Part shown: positions 28,907-40,707 of the stretch, piece by piece
Layout: each line of letters begins with the position of its first letter
Position numbering within the stretch: position 1 is the stretch's first letter
From: Zymoseptoria tritici IPO323
Lineage: Eukaryota > Ascomycota > Dothideomycetes > Mycosphaerellales > Mycosphaerellaceae
Length of the DNA stretch: 64,000 nt
Assembly (NCBI RefSeq): GCF_000219625.1
Contig: NC_018217.1
Span: 1,488,001-1,552,000, forward strand
Direction: 5' to 3'
The notes under the pieces: generated by a model
Told to the model about the DNA's origin: nothing
The model's database searches: none
What the model saw: the letters and a program-made list of their open reading frames with translations, nothing else
Position numbers and translations under genes: made by a program

Positions 28907-30919
28907 ATGTCAGAAACGTGGCGCTCCATCGCGGCACGCAAACAAGAAGAACGAAGCGGAAAAATCCCATCTGCATGGCGACTGAAGGCGTCTGATGTGG
29001 ACCCGAATGCTTCCGCTGTTCTCGACACCGTTCGTCGTAGCGGCATTCTGAGCGAAAGAGAATTGGAATTGACCGAGATATATGATGCTCGGACACTACG
29101 AGATCAGCTCGCTCGCGGTAGCATCAAGAGTGAAGAGGTCGTCTTGGCGTTTTGCAAGAGAGCTGCTATTGCCCAGCAGGTGACGAATTGTTTGACTGTA
29201 AGCCGAAGCCGCGTCCTCTTCCTCTCGTCAAAGTTGGATCTGACGCTGTGATGCTCCCTCTCGCTAGGAGATCTTCTCCGACGATGCGCTTGCGCGTGCT
29301 CGCGAGCTCGATGCACATCTGGCAAAGACTGGAAAGCCTCTCGGTCCGCTGCATGGCCTGCCAATCTCTCTCAAGGTCAGGAGATTGACAAGAACCTTCA
29401 TGATGGGACACTTTGTTGATGCCTGCCGTTCAGGACACCTTCAAGGTCAAGGGATACGATGCCTCGATAGGCATTGCAAGTCTATGCTTTCAACCAGCTA
29501 CCTCCAACTCCGCTCTTGTGGACATCTTGCTCAAGCTCGGCGCCGTGTTATACGTCAAGACCACTGTCCCTCAAACCATGATGAGCCTGGACACATACAG
29601 CAACGTCTTTGGCCGGACATTGAATCCAGCCAATAAGCGCCTGACTGCAGGTACGCCACGACGATCACTGACTAGTGTTGGCTATTATTAGGAGGTAGCT
29701 CCGCAAGCTCTCCCGACAGCTTTTGACGCCATCTGTGATCCCCATGCTAATCACCACCATCACCGTTAGGGTGGAGAAGGTGCTCTCGTAGCCATGCGAG
29801 GAAGTATTCTAGGTATCGGGACGGACGTCGGAGGCTCAGTCCGCGTGCCAGCAGCCTGCAACGGTCTCTATGGCGTGAAACCATCCCATGGTCGGGTGCC
29901 CTACGCCAACCAGCAAGGAGGAAGCGCAGAGGGTAGTAGCAAGCTCGCCATCGAGTCGACAGCTGGTCCCATCGCGACAACTCTAGGCGACTGCGAAATG
30001 CTCCTGCAAGCAATTGCCGATGCTGCCCCTGAGATGATCGACCCGGACTGTGTGGCCCAGCCCTGGGCTTTACAGCCACCGCTGAATACGAAGCCGGGCA
30101 AGCCGCTTCGTGTCGGGTTAGTCGCTAGTGATGGTCATGTCCTACCCCTACCTCCTGTGCAGAATCTCATGCGAGAGGTCTCCAAGACTCTCGGTACGAG
30201 CCAGCGTATCGAAGTCGTCCAACTTGACCTCACACTGTTGTTATCGCGGACCGTCAAGGTGTTCAATGGACTGATCTCGATCGATGGCGCCAATAACTGG
30301 TTCGACCTGTTCGAACCCACCGGTGAACCGCTTCAACCGTGGCTGCAGGGCCGTCTCAAGAAGCGCCCGCGGAAGGAGCTTCTTGCAGTGAAGTCGCTGC
30401 AGTGCCAAAAGCTCGAGCTTCAGACCGCATTCTTGGACGTCTGGAAAGAGAGCGGTGGCCACTGGGTGTCGGATGGGGGCAACACCAGCGACGAGGATCA
30501 CGTGTTGGATGTGCTGATCTGTCCTGTAGCGCCGCATCCTATTGCGCCGATTGATCAATGGGTTTGTCTAGCATCATTGCTTATCATGGACCATGCTGAC
30601 GGACATTCAGAACACGGTCAACTACACCGCCGCGTTCAACCTCCTTGATTTACCGGCAGGCGTGCTACCAGTTCGGAGCGTCGCAGAAAAAGATCTGAGC
30701 GGCGAGCTCCCGGCTTCCAAGCCGCTGAACGGCTGGGACGACACAAACAGAAAGTTATGGACGGACGTTGATCGCAAGGTCTACCTCGGATCTCCTCTCA
30801 GCGTGCAAGTCGTATCGCCTCGTTTGACTGAGAGGAGACTGGTGGAGGCTATGATGGTGATTGATGAAGCGTTGAAGCCGCTGAAAGAGAAGGCGAGTGG
30901 AGTCAACAGCAGGCTCTGA
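28907..30919 (+). CDS. Amidase (amidase signature family), 575 residues, six exons
   Basis: The enzyme hydrolyses an amide bond; the substrate cannot be told from sequence. Exons: 28907-29197, 29268-29375, 29434-29650, 29692-29702, 29770-30561 and 30611-30919, all phases closing. The Ser-Ser-Lys triad is present: Lys in LPISLKDTF, the cis-Ser in GGSSGGEGAL and the nucleophile Ser in [12 protein letters not shown]. Exon 4 is only 11 nt and codes the heart of the GGSS motif. The intron after it starts with GC (GCAAGC) and ends TTAG. The N-terminus resembles fungal acetamidase and fatty-acid-amide-hydrolase-like proteins ([12 protein letters not shown]). There is no signal peptide, so it is probably cytosolic. 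The neighbour downstream is convergent. Confidence 0.9.
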
Positions 30920-31047
30920 GAAAACAACGGACTGGCAGGGTCTGTCAAATGGTAATAATTGTATTCTTGATATCTGTGGAACACTTTTGGGAACGCCGTG
31001 GACAAACCTACCATAACAATCGCCTCTGATCACGATCACCTCAACAC

Positions 31048-33086
31048 TTAATGACCATTGGTCTGCGCGTCACCATTGACCTTCGTCTCCAGGTTAGCAG
31101 CAATGCTGCTTTCCGAATCAGGAACCGACTTGTGTGTATGACTCAGGGCCTCCTTTTCACGACTGAGATCCGGCGCAATACTCTGCGACTGTGGCCGGTA
31201 TGGGTTTGGTGTGGATGGTCTTGAAGACAGGAACTGTATTGACAATCAGTCTGCCGCTCATATAATTGATGTCGCAATATACATACCGAAGAAGCAGCGC
31301 CAAGCAGAGCAAACAACGAGGACTGGACGACATCCTCGTGGATACCGACACCCCAGACCTTCTGCTGCGAGCCGGCAGCCGTACATTCTATGTACGTTGC
31401 GGCTTGCGTGTCACGGCCTTTGCCTGCCTGGCGAGCGATCGAGTGCTCCTTGTAGTCCACAACATCGAGATCGATGCCCAAGCTCTTCAGCGCATTTGCG
31501 AGGGCGGACAAAGCTCCGTTACCGGCACCCTCCACATGATGCTCTTTGCCATCGATTTCGATCACTCCTTTGAATTTACGACCCAGATTCCTATTCGAGC
31601 TCGTCTTACCGCCAGCTACCGGTGGTGCCTCAACCGTCCGGTCGGTGCTGATCTCGTAGTCGACCAGAGAGAAGCGCGGGTTTCTGTTGAGATGGTATGC
31701 GTCCACGAAGAGCTCCTTGATCTCGTTCGATTGAAGTTCGCGTCCAAGCATATCAGTCTCGCGCTGGACAATTTTAGAGAAAGCGACTTGCAGACCACGA
31801 GGTAGGTCGAGTTCGAGAGTGCGCTGAATGATCCAGGCAACACCGCCCTTGCCGGACTGGCTGTTGACACGAATGACTGCTTCGTATGTTCGGCCGATAT
31901 CTTGTGGGTCGAGCGGGAGATATGGCACCGACCAGGGCTCGTCTGGGCCCGCATTATTTTGATCCCTGACCTTGAAGCCTTTCTTGATGGCATCTTGATG
32001 GGATCCTGAGAAGGCACACACAACCAGCTGGCCACCGTAAGGAGCACGAGGATGGACGGGAATCTTGTTGCTCTTCTCCACAATGTCTATCACGCTGTTG
32101 ATATCCGAGAAGTCGACTCCTGGATGGATCCCTTGGGTGTACAGATTCAGAGCAAGAGTGACCAGATCGACGTTTCCTGTCCGTTCGCCATTGCCGAAAA
32201 GAGTGCCTTCCACTCGATCTGCGCCAGCCATCTGCGCCAGCTCTGCCGCTGCAACGGCACATCCTCTATCGTTGTGTGGATGAAGGGAGACTGAGATCTT
32301 TTCTCGCTCCGTGATATTCCTGCAAAAGTACTCGATCTGGTCGGCGTAGACATTCGGTGTGCTCATCTCGACTGTAGCGGGCAGATTGAAGATGATCGGG
32401 TTCTCAACACTCGGTTCCCATGCAGCCTTGACGGCCTCGCAGACTTCGATCACAAACTCTGGGTCTGAGTCCGAGAAGGTCTCCGGCGAGAACTCGTATG
32501 CCCACTCTTCCACGCCTGAGTTCGGATCATCCTTGGTGATAGATCGTGCGAATTTTGTGCACTCAACCGCCAAAGCCTTGCTCTGCTCGTTGTTCATACC
32601 AAAGACAATTCGTTGGAAGCAAGGACTCGTTGCGAGGTAGAGATGTAGAATCGCCTTCTTTGCTCCCTTCAAGCTTTCCACCGTCCGTTTTATCAACTCT
32701 TTTCTGCATGGCGACAAAACTTGCAGCCACACATCGTCAGGCACGAGGCCGGGTGTAGTAACCAGATTCCGGACGAAGTCGAAGTCGGTGGCCCCAGAGG
32801 AAGGGAATGCGACCTCAATCTCTTTGTAGCCCAGCTTGACCAGCATTTGGAAGAACCTCAACTTCTGGTCGCCGTCCATCGGGTCGACGAGGGACTGGTT
32901 GCCGTCTCGCAAGTCGGTCGCCAGCCATCTCGGGACTTTATCGATGGTCTTCGTAGGCCATTGTCGGTTTGGAAGGTCCAAAGGCTTGAACTTCCTGTAC
33001 TTTTTCGAGGGATCCGCGAGCCTGGATGGAAAGCTGGGTCAGTTCGGTGTCGAGGGAGCAATGCCTGGTCCCACTCACATAGGCAT
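31048..33086 (-). CDS. LEU4: 2-isopropylmalate synthase (leucine biosynthesis), 642 residues
   Basis: Condenses acetyl-CoA with 2-ketoisovalerate, the first committed step of leucine synthesis, usually mitochondrial in fungi. Exons: 33086-33079 (8 nt), 33021-31287 and 31233-31048, introns 57 and 53 nt, phases closing at 643 codons. The N-terminus MPMLADPSKKY matches the fungal LEU4 start, which requires the tiny first exon. Catalytic features: RDGNQSL near the start of the TIM barrel, HPHNDRG and GNGERTGNVDLV. The C-terminal regulatory (leucine feedback) domain follows (about residues 450-590, GKEHHVEGAGNGALSALANA). The tail is Ser/Pro-rich. The gene is convergent with the amidase. Length is as usual for the family. 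Confidence 0.95.
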
Positions 33087-33559
33087 GATGGCGAAGTCCT
33101 CGGCTGTAGTTCTGCTCCGAGGTCGTGTGCTGTCGTGCGAGTGCGAGGTCAACAGTAGAGACTGGCGAGTTCAACACAGCTGTCGTCGGTGTAGAAAGTA
33201 GAAAGCGGCCTGAGCCAATGCTCGAGGATGACTCCGCAAAACTTTCATGAGCGATCACATGCATGCGGGGAAAAACATGATCCGAATCGAATGGTGGGGC
33301 AGTCGTCGGCAGCTCGCTGAAATGATCGTCGTTGGGATTATTGATGCGAGTTTCCTTGCAGGGAAAAAAATGCTCCCTGAAGCTCGCACATTGAGAGGGA
33401 TCGGTAGAAACAGCGACGCCGGAATAATGGCATGATTTCTGAGCTCTGACTGATACAACAGGATCGCTAATACAAAAGTCACAAAGCCAGACCACGTCTC
33501 TATATCTCCAAACAGCTGTGAACAGATGCACATTCCCTTTATGCCTTGCCTGGGTCTTC
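33087..33559. other. Intergenic region upstream of LEU4
   Basis: Holds the LEU4 promoter and the 3' end of the thioesterase gene. I looked for a Leu3-type CCGNNNNCGG palindrome and did not see a convincing one. Confidence 0.5.
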
Positions 33560-34720
33560 TCAAAGCTTCGAGTCCTGCTTCAGCCTCACGACACCCTCCT
33601 GCACGCAGGACGCGACCAGTTTGCCCTCCTTCGTGAAGATTCTCTGCTGGACAAACCCTCGACCGTCGCCAGCCCACGGCGTCTCAGCTTCGGCTAATAA
33701 CCACTGGTCCGCTCGAAAATCTCGCGGGCTGTGGAAGTAGATTGAGTGGTCCAACGACACCATCATACCAATCTCCGGCCTTCTATCCTTGATGCCTACA
33801 ATCTTGCCGTCCTTGATCTCAAGGCTCTTGATCTGGTTGATGATATCGTCGTCCAGTCCTTCTTTGCGCTTCAACTCCTCGACGTCCATCGTCTTGAGCT
33901 TCTGCAATCGATGCAGAACGTCGTTGGTGATAGGTGTGTTGCCGCTGCCGTCCTTCTTGTTCTTGGGTGTTGTGCTATACCGCCAGAGTTTGTGCGTGCG
34001 GGCGACTGTTCCGATAAAGTATGAGTCCTGCAATTACTGTGTCAGCAGCTTGTCTACGGAAGTCCCCTTGCAACTGCGTATACTCACACTCATGTATGCC
34101 AACGCAGAGAGATGCGCCTGATGTCCACCCTCATCACTGATCGTACCCCTCGACTTGATCCACTGTCTCGTTCGCTTCTCATGCGGATTCGGACTGTCAT
34201 TGTTCTCAATATTGACCGGCAGCGTCACAAATGGCGAGTTTGGACCTCGCAGAGCGTCGTCCGGATCCTCCTCCTGCGGCACCGGTAAGACCGGCATCTT
34301 CGCCTGGTGTTCCACCTTCTGTTTTCCTCCCGAGCCCTCACGCGTGAAACTCAATGTCGTGGTGAAGATCGGCTGACCACGTTGTCGCGCTTGCACCGTT
34401 CTCGTTGCGAACGATCGGCCTTCTCGTACGTGCTCTACGCTGTAAAGAATGGGGATATCCGCGTTGCCGTTCAGCACGAAGTAGCAGTGCATGCTATGCA
34501 CGTTGAAGTCGGCTGGAACGGTCTTTTGCGCCGCTGCGAGACACTGGGCGATGACTGCTCCGCCGTAGATTCCACGCGCGCCCGGAGGATGCCATAGTGG
34601 TCGTGTATTTGTGAAGAGATTCGGGTCGATGGCGTTCAGATGTGTGAGCTCGAGCACGTCTTCTATCGGCGCGCGATTCTCGGACGCTGGAGGAGGCTTG
34701 ATCAAAGTCGGTCGGCTCAT
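33560..34720 (-). CDS. Peroxisomal acyl-CoA thioesterase II (TesB/ACOT8 type), 366 residues
   Basis: Hydrolyses fatty acyl-CoA to free acid and CoA. Exons 34720-34088 and 34027-33560, one 60-nt intron (GTGAGT to TGCAG), phase 0. The double hot-dog fold of the family is visible: the first domain includes RGIYGGAVIAQCL and HSMHCYFVLNG (residues about 48-105), the second ends with MMVSLDHSIYFH and GDGRGFVQQRIF, the Asp of SLDHSI being the family's catalytic acid. The last three residues are Ser-Lys-Leu, a classical PTS1 signal, so it should act in peroxisomes beside beta-oxidation. Length fits the family. Confidence 0.93.
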
Positions 34721-35118
34721 GGTGGGCGAGGGAAGATGCTATCGCGTCGGCGAATTCTTTGGTAATGGACTGGGTCACCGTGTCTTAAGCATGAAGAATA
34801 GATCATGTGGGAATCGACACGCGATGTCGCGATCTTTGAACTCCTGACGTCCTATCGGTGTTGTCCCGAAGCCGAGGCATGCGATACGGCCGCAGACCGG
34901 CATATTCTTTTTATGCGACCCCGATCAAGTACGAAACGACCATTATCTATTGACATATGGCACGACGTGTCAATCTTTGACATTACGTTCTACTGTGTGG
35001 TTACAGTAAAAGTTGCAGCAAAGTGTGAAGCGACAGGACGTACTACAGAGATGTGCAGATAGCTCAGCAAGATACGCGAGCCTTCGTCCGCTCTCTACAC
35101 GAAGAGGCGGAGAAGCTT
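34721..35118. other. Intergenic region between thioesterase and methyltransferase genes
   Basis: About 400 bp containing the thioesterase promoter and the 3' flank of the methyltransferase gene. No further gene seen. Confidence 0.5.
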
Positions 35119-36430
35119 TCACTTTCTCCTCGCAACCCAGAACACGGGCCGATATACATTCTGGAGCATGCTCTCCGGGTCTTGTATGTATCCCGTTGGT
35201 TGAGCCAGTCTGTGTTCCACAATCTCGAACCCAAGACTCTCAACCAGGGCAATGACTTCCTCGTTGGACAGCTCGAACGATCCTGGCTCTCCAATGCCAA
35301 CATTTTCGTCAGCATGAGAGTGCGTGTGTTGATTCGACGTTCGACCACGTTGCTTGTCACGGTCTGCTGGTGTTGGGGCTGATTCAAAGTGCCACAATAA
35401 CGGTCCAAGGTTGATCCATAAGCCGCCGGGTTTGAGACATGACCTGATCGTCTCCATGTAGCTGATAACGTTCGGTGCGGTGTCAATGAAGAAGCAAGTC
35501 GCGACAGCATTGAAGGCTTCTGTATACCCTATCTGTCGGTAGAGCACACAGAAGTCGCCGGCTGTCATTGACATTCTTTCACTGTAAGGGACCTTTGTCT
35601 TTATTTCCTCGGCTGCTGCTTCGAGTGTTGCCGCTGGATGGATGTCGGGGACAACCACCGATTGAAGCTGATCAGAACTCGTATGGTGGTTGCTGAAGTT
35701 GAGGGCCCATGGGTATAGTCTATGCTGACCGGGCTCGCTTACGCAGTTGAGTATGTAATTAGACGCGAGCAGTTGATGGTATGAGATTTCGTTGCCTTCG
35801 ACGGAGTAGCCTGCCGCACAAATGTCAAAGACTAGCCTGCCTAAGCCAGCGCCAGGAACGAGCACGCGGTGCTTGTGTCTCTCGGAAGGGATTGTCTCAG
35901 GCAGATGCTGTTGCAAGGCTGACAAGATGGGCGAGAATGCAGCATGTCTCTCGGGTAAGCCTTGAGCAGACCAGTCCCGGTACAGCTGTCGAATCGTGGA
36001 ACGAGCTTTGTCGAGGTCACCGGGTGTCGCGTGTCCTTTCCAAGATTCATCTTGAGGTCCAAAGCCGAACGAAGGTAAACCGATGGCAAGTATCGCTTCA
36101 GCTATATCGGCATTGGAGTCAATAGCCTCATCCACAGCATCGAATTTCTTCGGCAATGATAACGCGGGCGAAGATAACAGCTCGACTTGCGCAGATGGCA
36201 GAGCATAGAAAGATTGACGACGGAGATGTGTAATGTTGTAATGTGCCGCACGGCGATACTGTCTGAACAACGGAAAGAGTAAGAATATGAGGGCAGACAA
36301 ATACAAATCCGTGGAGCTCATACCGGAATGAGTCCAGAGCGGCTGATAGAACACGTTTCTCTTCTTTGTCGTCCGATGGGTCAGGCAGCTCCGAGCGCGT
36401 AGTGCGATCAGCATTATCCTCACTATCCAT
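35119..36430 (-). CDS. N2227-family methyltransferase (carnosine N-methyltransferase type), 416 residues
   Basis: SAM-dependent methyltransferase of the N2227 family, whose animal members methylate carnosine; the fungal substrate is not established. Exons 36430-36324 and 36262-35119, one 61-nt intron, total 417 codons. Motifs: N-terminal FRQYRRAAHYNI typical of the family; SAM-binding VLVPGAGLGRLVFDIC (about residue 185); GNEISYHQLLASNYIL; ATCFFIDTAPNVISYMETI; and GLWINLGPLLWH. The start chosen gives MDSEDNAD; an ATG two codons earlier is equally possible. The gene is divergent from the PAC4-like gene with about 215 bp between starts, so they may share a promoter. Confidence 0.88.
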
Positions 36431-36644
36431 GATCATGTCGATGCTCCAGTCGTAAATGCTACCGGATGACTGCCATGCAGAAATGCCAAATGGCGATGTC
36501 GTGTGGCCAAAGACATTGAACATCGTCTTAGAGTAGATCTTGACCGGACCCGACTCCGACGTCCCCGATGTTTTGCCGGCCTCCACCTCTTCCATCACTT
36601 CAGCAAACAAATCAACCTTCAAGAACACGATCCATTCTCAGAAG

Positions 36645-37139
36645 ATGTCCAGCAACACTCAAACGCCAGCCGTGAACGGTATCGATGCCCCCAGCAAGAC
36701 AGTCGAGCTTGCCATCGACCTTCCACACAGTCCAGGCTCAAAGGTCAACCTCCACCTCACCATCTTAGCCAACTCGATTCTACTCTTTCTATCTAGCAGC
36801 ACGCCAGAGTCGAGTCAAGGCGCTGCGAGCATGGGTAGTCTAGTATATGCCATCCCAGACGTAGGCGGCTGACCTCCCATTATGTCTATGTATGTTCGTC
36901 TAACGGCTCTACAGAGGTACAATCCCACACAACCAATGAGCACAGCTCTATACAACACCCCATCGACTCTGGACTTCACGACACGGATGGCGAAACTTCT
37001 CGCGCGGAAACTGTCGAAGCCGTGCTACGTGGGGAGTAGCGTCAACTTGACTGGCGGAGCGGGGGGCGGCAGTGTGGAAGAGGAAATGGAGGCGTTCCGT
37101 GGTGTGGTCGATGCAGTTGTCGGTCAAGTCCAGCGCTGA
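36645..37139 (+). CDS. PAC4-like proteasome assembly chaperone, 146 residues
   Basis: Predicted subunit of the small chaperone pair (PAC3/PAC4) that helps build the proteasome alpha ring. Exons 36645-36860 and 36915-37139, 54-nt intron, 147 codons. Residues STALYNTPS, TTRMAKLLARKLSKPCYVGSS and VEEEMEAFRGVV align in order with human PSMG4 positions (STSLL, LAQRLARK..QVFVS, IKEEMEAF). An in-frame ATG at 36540 would add 35 Ser/Thr-rich residues, but 36645 leaves a reasonable 5' region for the divergent pair. The first half has a strongly hydrophobic beta strand (LTILANSILLFLSS) as in the family fold. Confidence 0.78.
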
Positions 37140-37454
37140 GCTGTGTCAAAGCTGGAAGGGAGAAGTGAGAACCGTCGCGGTCTGTATCATGGAGAGTCGA
37201 TGCCGACTTGAACAGCCGAAGGACGCATGCCTGCAACAGCTCGATGCGTTTGGCTGCGGACTTTTCGATGTGGTCATGATCGAACAAGCCTGACGCTGCA
37301 ACGCAGGTGCCGGAGATGCGTGACTTCGCCAGAAACGCAGACATGGGTGCAAGCGCAAAGCTTCGCTCACGGCGGCATTTGTGGCATGGCACTGTCTGGA
37401 ATGGTCTAAGAACGGTGCTCTGGCAAAAAAGGGCACAAAATGAAGACCGTGTCT
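37140..37454. other. Short convergent intergenic region
   Basis: 3' flanks of the PAC4-like gene and of the nuclease gene. Overlapping short frames only. Confidence 0.5.
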
Positions 37455-38684
37455 CTAGCCGCTTCCATTCGATGAGAGATCCTGAGTGACAGTTCGTACA
37501 CCGCCATCGCTCGACTGCGAAGGAAACTGTAGCGCACAATAGAGAGGAACATGGTCGCTCGTCCCACGGTCGGCAACCGTCTCATGCATGCCGGCTGATA
37601 CGAGATTGTCTCGCAAATCATGTGAAAGCAAAATCATGTCGACGCGATCACAGCTTGCTCCGAACGTCGCAGCGCCTTGTGAACGTGGGTAGTACGTGTA
37701 GCCCTTCCGATCAGGATGAAGGTGCCGGAAGGAATCAATCATTCTCAAGTCGGTGCAGGCGTCTTGATCTTCGGCAGAGGGTTCTATGGTCGGCCTTTGT
37801 CCGAAGAACTTTGTCTCAAAGTCTGCTCTGTTCTTGCAGTGCTGAATCGGAGACTCTCGCAGCCGCGGAAAGCCATCAATCCGTGCTCGAGCAATGTTGA
37901 TGTCCCCGGCCAGCACAACCGCGAAGCCTCGGGTCTCGAGATCGCGACACTCGGCTTGGAGCAGGCGATGGACTTGCAGTTTTCTATCGTGTCTCGTGCC
38001 GACTACCTCGCCTGTGTCCGAATCTTTGTATGCAGCGTCGGTGCCATTGACCTATTCAGACGTAGCATCAGTGCTGACATTTCCTCAGGTGCAGTTCATG
38101 ACGCTACAACGAACCGCATATATGTTGATGAACGCCAACTTGGGCTGCAGGCCAGCTGCTCTCGTCTCGCAGACCAAAAAGCGGCCCTCAGCATCCCAGT
38201 CGACGTGACGCACTCTCTCCACATACGTGGAGTAGAAATCCTCGCGAATGATAGTACACACTCCGTAAACCTTGCGGCCGAAGCCACGCGCATTGTGCTT
38301 ATCGGAAGGTAGGCAGAACTCGACAACATATGATGCATCCTCTGCAGAGGACCCGTTGCTCGGTTGCACGGCTTTCTTCACGGCAGCTTGCGTAGATCTA
38401 TCTTCTGGATTGATCATGACCTCTTGGAGGAGCAGCATTGTTGGCCATGAGTATTTGCGGAGGACATCGCGAAGACCTGTAGATTGAGCTTGGCCTAATG
38501 GCTTCTCTCCGGCTGGTCTGAAGAAAGAAGTGATTGGCCGCCGAATCAAAGGCTCGATGCCATTGACGTTCCAGGAGTAGACGGCGATTTCATCCGTGGA
38601 CGCAGGAGTACAGGGATCTGAGACCTTCCTCCTCTTTAGCGGCGGAGGAGATACAGAAGAGGCTGTCCTCCGTGACGGGGTCAT
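37455..38684 (-). CDS. AP-endonuclease-like nuclease (exo/endo/phosphatase fold), 388 residues
   Basis: Predicted Mg-dependent phosphodiesterase of the ExoIII/AP-endonuclease branch, acting in base-excision repair. Exons 38684-38115 and 38051-37455, one 63-nt intron with an unusual GTTCGT donor and TGAATAG end. Motifs in order: VYSWNVNGIEPL (residue about 35), LLLQEV, NIYAVNGTD, GTRHDRKL, VLAGDINIA, DRVDMIL and SDHVPLY, the last with the catalytic Asp-His pair. The N-terminus is basic (PPLKRRK) and may be nuclear-localising. No GRF zinc finger follows, so it is shorter than classical Apn2; whether it is Apn2 or another paralogue is open. Confidence 0.83.
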
Positions 38685-40707
38685 TCTATCCCGGATCAGG
38701 AGTCAGGACCAGATTGGATGTCTCGATACAGCATGCCCTGGTCGTATGCGCGCCAACTTGCTCGAGAGGAGCTTCATTCCTTGTTTTTCTGTCGTTGTGC
38801 CCTGAGGATCCTGGCGTGGTTGTTTCAATGGAAATTGATGATTTCATGCCGAATGCTCGGGCAGAAGACCATGCTCGGCACGGAGTGTTCCGGCCCGGGC
38901 AAAACTCCGAAGCCGACTTGGCGCAGATCGGCAGATCTGACCACTTTCCTCCCCTGGACGTCGCCTTCGTTCACTTGATATGACCATCCACTTTCACCAT
39001 CCGCGGAGATGCGCCAGCCTTTGCTCCTTCATGGGTGCACAGATCGATCTTGGGAAGATTGAGATGACGAACAACTGCACGTGGAGTATCAGCGGTACAA
39101 CCATCCTATACTCTCATCGCGGAGATCACTCCTTGGCTGCATTGTCACCAATTTGCCGACCGCATTCAGCCTGTGGCCTTCGCGCCGGTCAATGCCACTG
39201 GCGATCTGCTAACATGAGATAGTCCTGCTTGTATCAGGACCTCTATATGTCAAGGACGGCCAGCAGCCAGTTTCCGGATTGTGGCCAAGACAGCATGGAT
39301 AGACTAGCCTGAAGTCGCAGCGTTACCCACGAAGCGGCGATACCAACTCTTCCACTGGGCGGTGCTCCCAGGCTGATATTACGTTTCAGTCTGCGGAATA
39401 TGCCGCTACCTTGCCAGAGCCATTGCTGGGGTACTATCGTGGATTTCACTCCACCAAGCCTCGAAGTAGCCGCATGCATTGGCAGGGCGGCAAATACTCG
39501 CTCGGCCTATGCAATACGTCGGATCGACATGCATTAATACGATGTTCGAACGATTCCAAATAGTCCTTCGTGGCAGGAACATCAAGTGTCTGCTCCGGTA
39601 TTCCGAGCAGTCAAGAGAGGCTTTCAAGGCTTTCCGCTGTCTGTGCTATCTTGTGGGCAGCCAATCGTCTTAGCCAGCAGACCACGCGCAAGGCAGCGTT
39701 TCGGTAATGCAGGCTGCGTACGGTATGGATGGCCACAACTCCGACGCCAGTGACACTGCCACGCTGGCTGAGCTCGGGGATCAGGCAGTGGTGGAGTCAG
39801 CTCCGCTTTACCAGCGCCCTGTGGCAATCAGGGTCAGGTCTCTACTGCGGAAGTCTGGACTCGATCTACATCATTGTCAAGCCAATGTGCGACCAGTCGA
39901 TGAGCCGATGGCGGTACTGCCACCTCTAATCTCACCTCCCCGCGACGCCTTGTCTGTGCGACCAGGCGACATGCACCACAATGTGAACGCTCAAGCACTG
40001 GGCGATGACACCTTCAAGGTCCGGCTACCAATGCTTTCTTGAAGGTGATATCCGAAACAAGGTCCCGGCATGCTTGGCCGGCTACGTTGCCATATTGCTT
40101 CCACAATCCCAAATCGCTCGTCGTTGTAGCACAACTCCAACCACGCTGTCCGTTGTGCCGCATTTCCCGAACAATATGGGACGAGTCCTTCAGAACTCCA
40201 GCGTCGAACACGCAACCGCAAATGCGAAATGCCCAACAACAGCAATGATCGAAGTTCGTTGACACATCTACAGACCCTTGGCTGGTCTGCCGTAGAGTCG
40301 GCATGCCGAAGCCGACAGACTTTACACTAGTGATCCTAGCTCAGTTCCAACATCTCCTCGAGCCATCGTTTGAGCCACGCCTACGATGGACCAATACCTT
40401 GCCGACCGCTTGGACGGAGGGATTTTTCGATGAACGCTCGACGGTAATGCCTAACGGCAAGCAGGCTGCTCGCCATGCCATGTCGCCTGACCGACTTGAT
40501 CATGCCATCGTAGCGTGATCCGAGGTCAAGCCTTTAGAACTCTTCATTGCCAAGCTCAACCCGACTACGATCCACACAATACAGCCTACAGGTAGGTATA
40601 TAGCTATCGAGAAGCCTACCTTGATCTTGCACACTCGCGGATACTTCTTCTTTCTCCAACACCCTTCTTGCTTGGACTTGCTGCCTTACATATCTTGTCT
40701 TGCACAG
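38685..40707. other. 2 kb intergenic region, no gene recognised
   Basis: Between the divergent nuclease and aminotransferase genes. It contains many frames of 60-110 codons on both strands (largest 39707-40042, plus), none with a recognisable motif or splice pattern. GC content is host-like, with no sign of heavy RIP and no repeats that I could see. It may contain decayed genes or an undetected small gene. Confidence 0.4.

Noticed and set aside
31143..31286. Read-through C-terminus of LEU4 in the main frame
   Set aside because: A 53-nt intron with GTATGT donor and CAG end restores the family-like Ser/Pro-rich tail ending at 31048.
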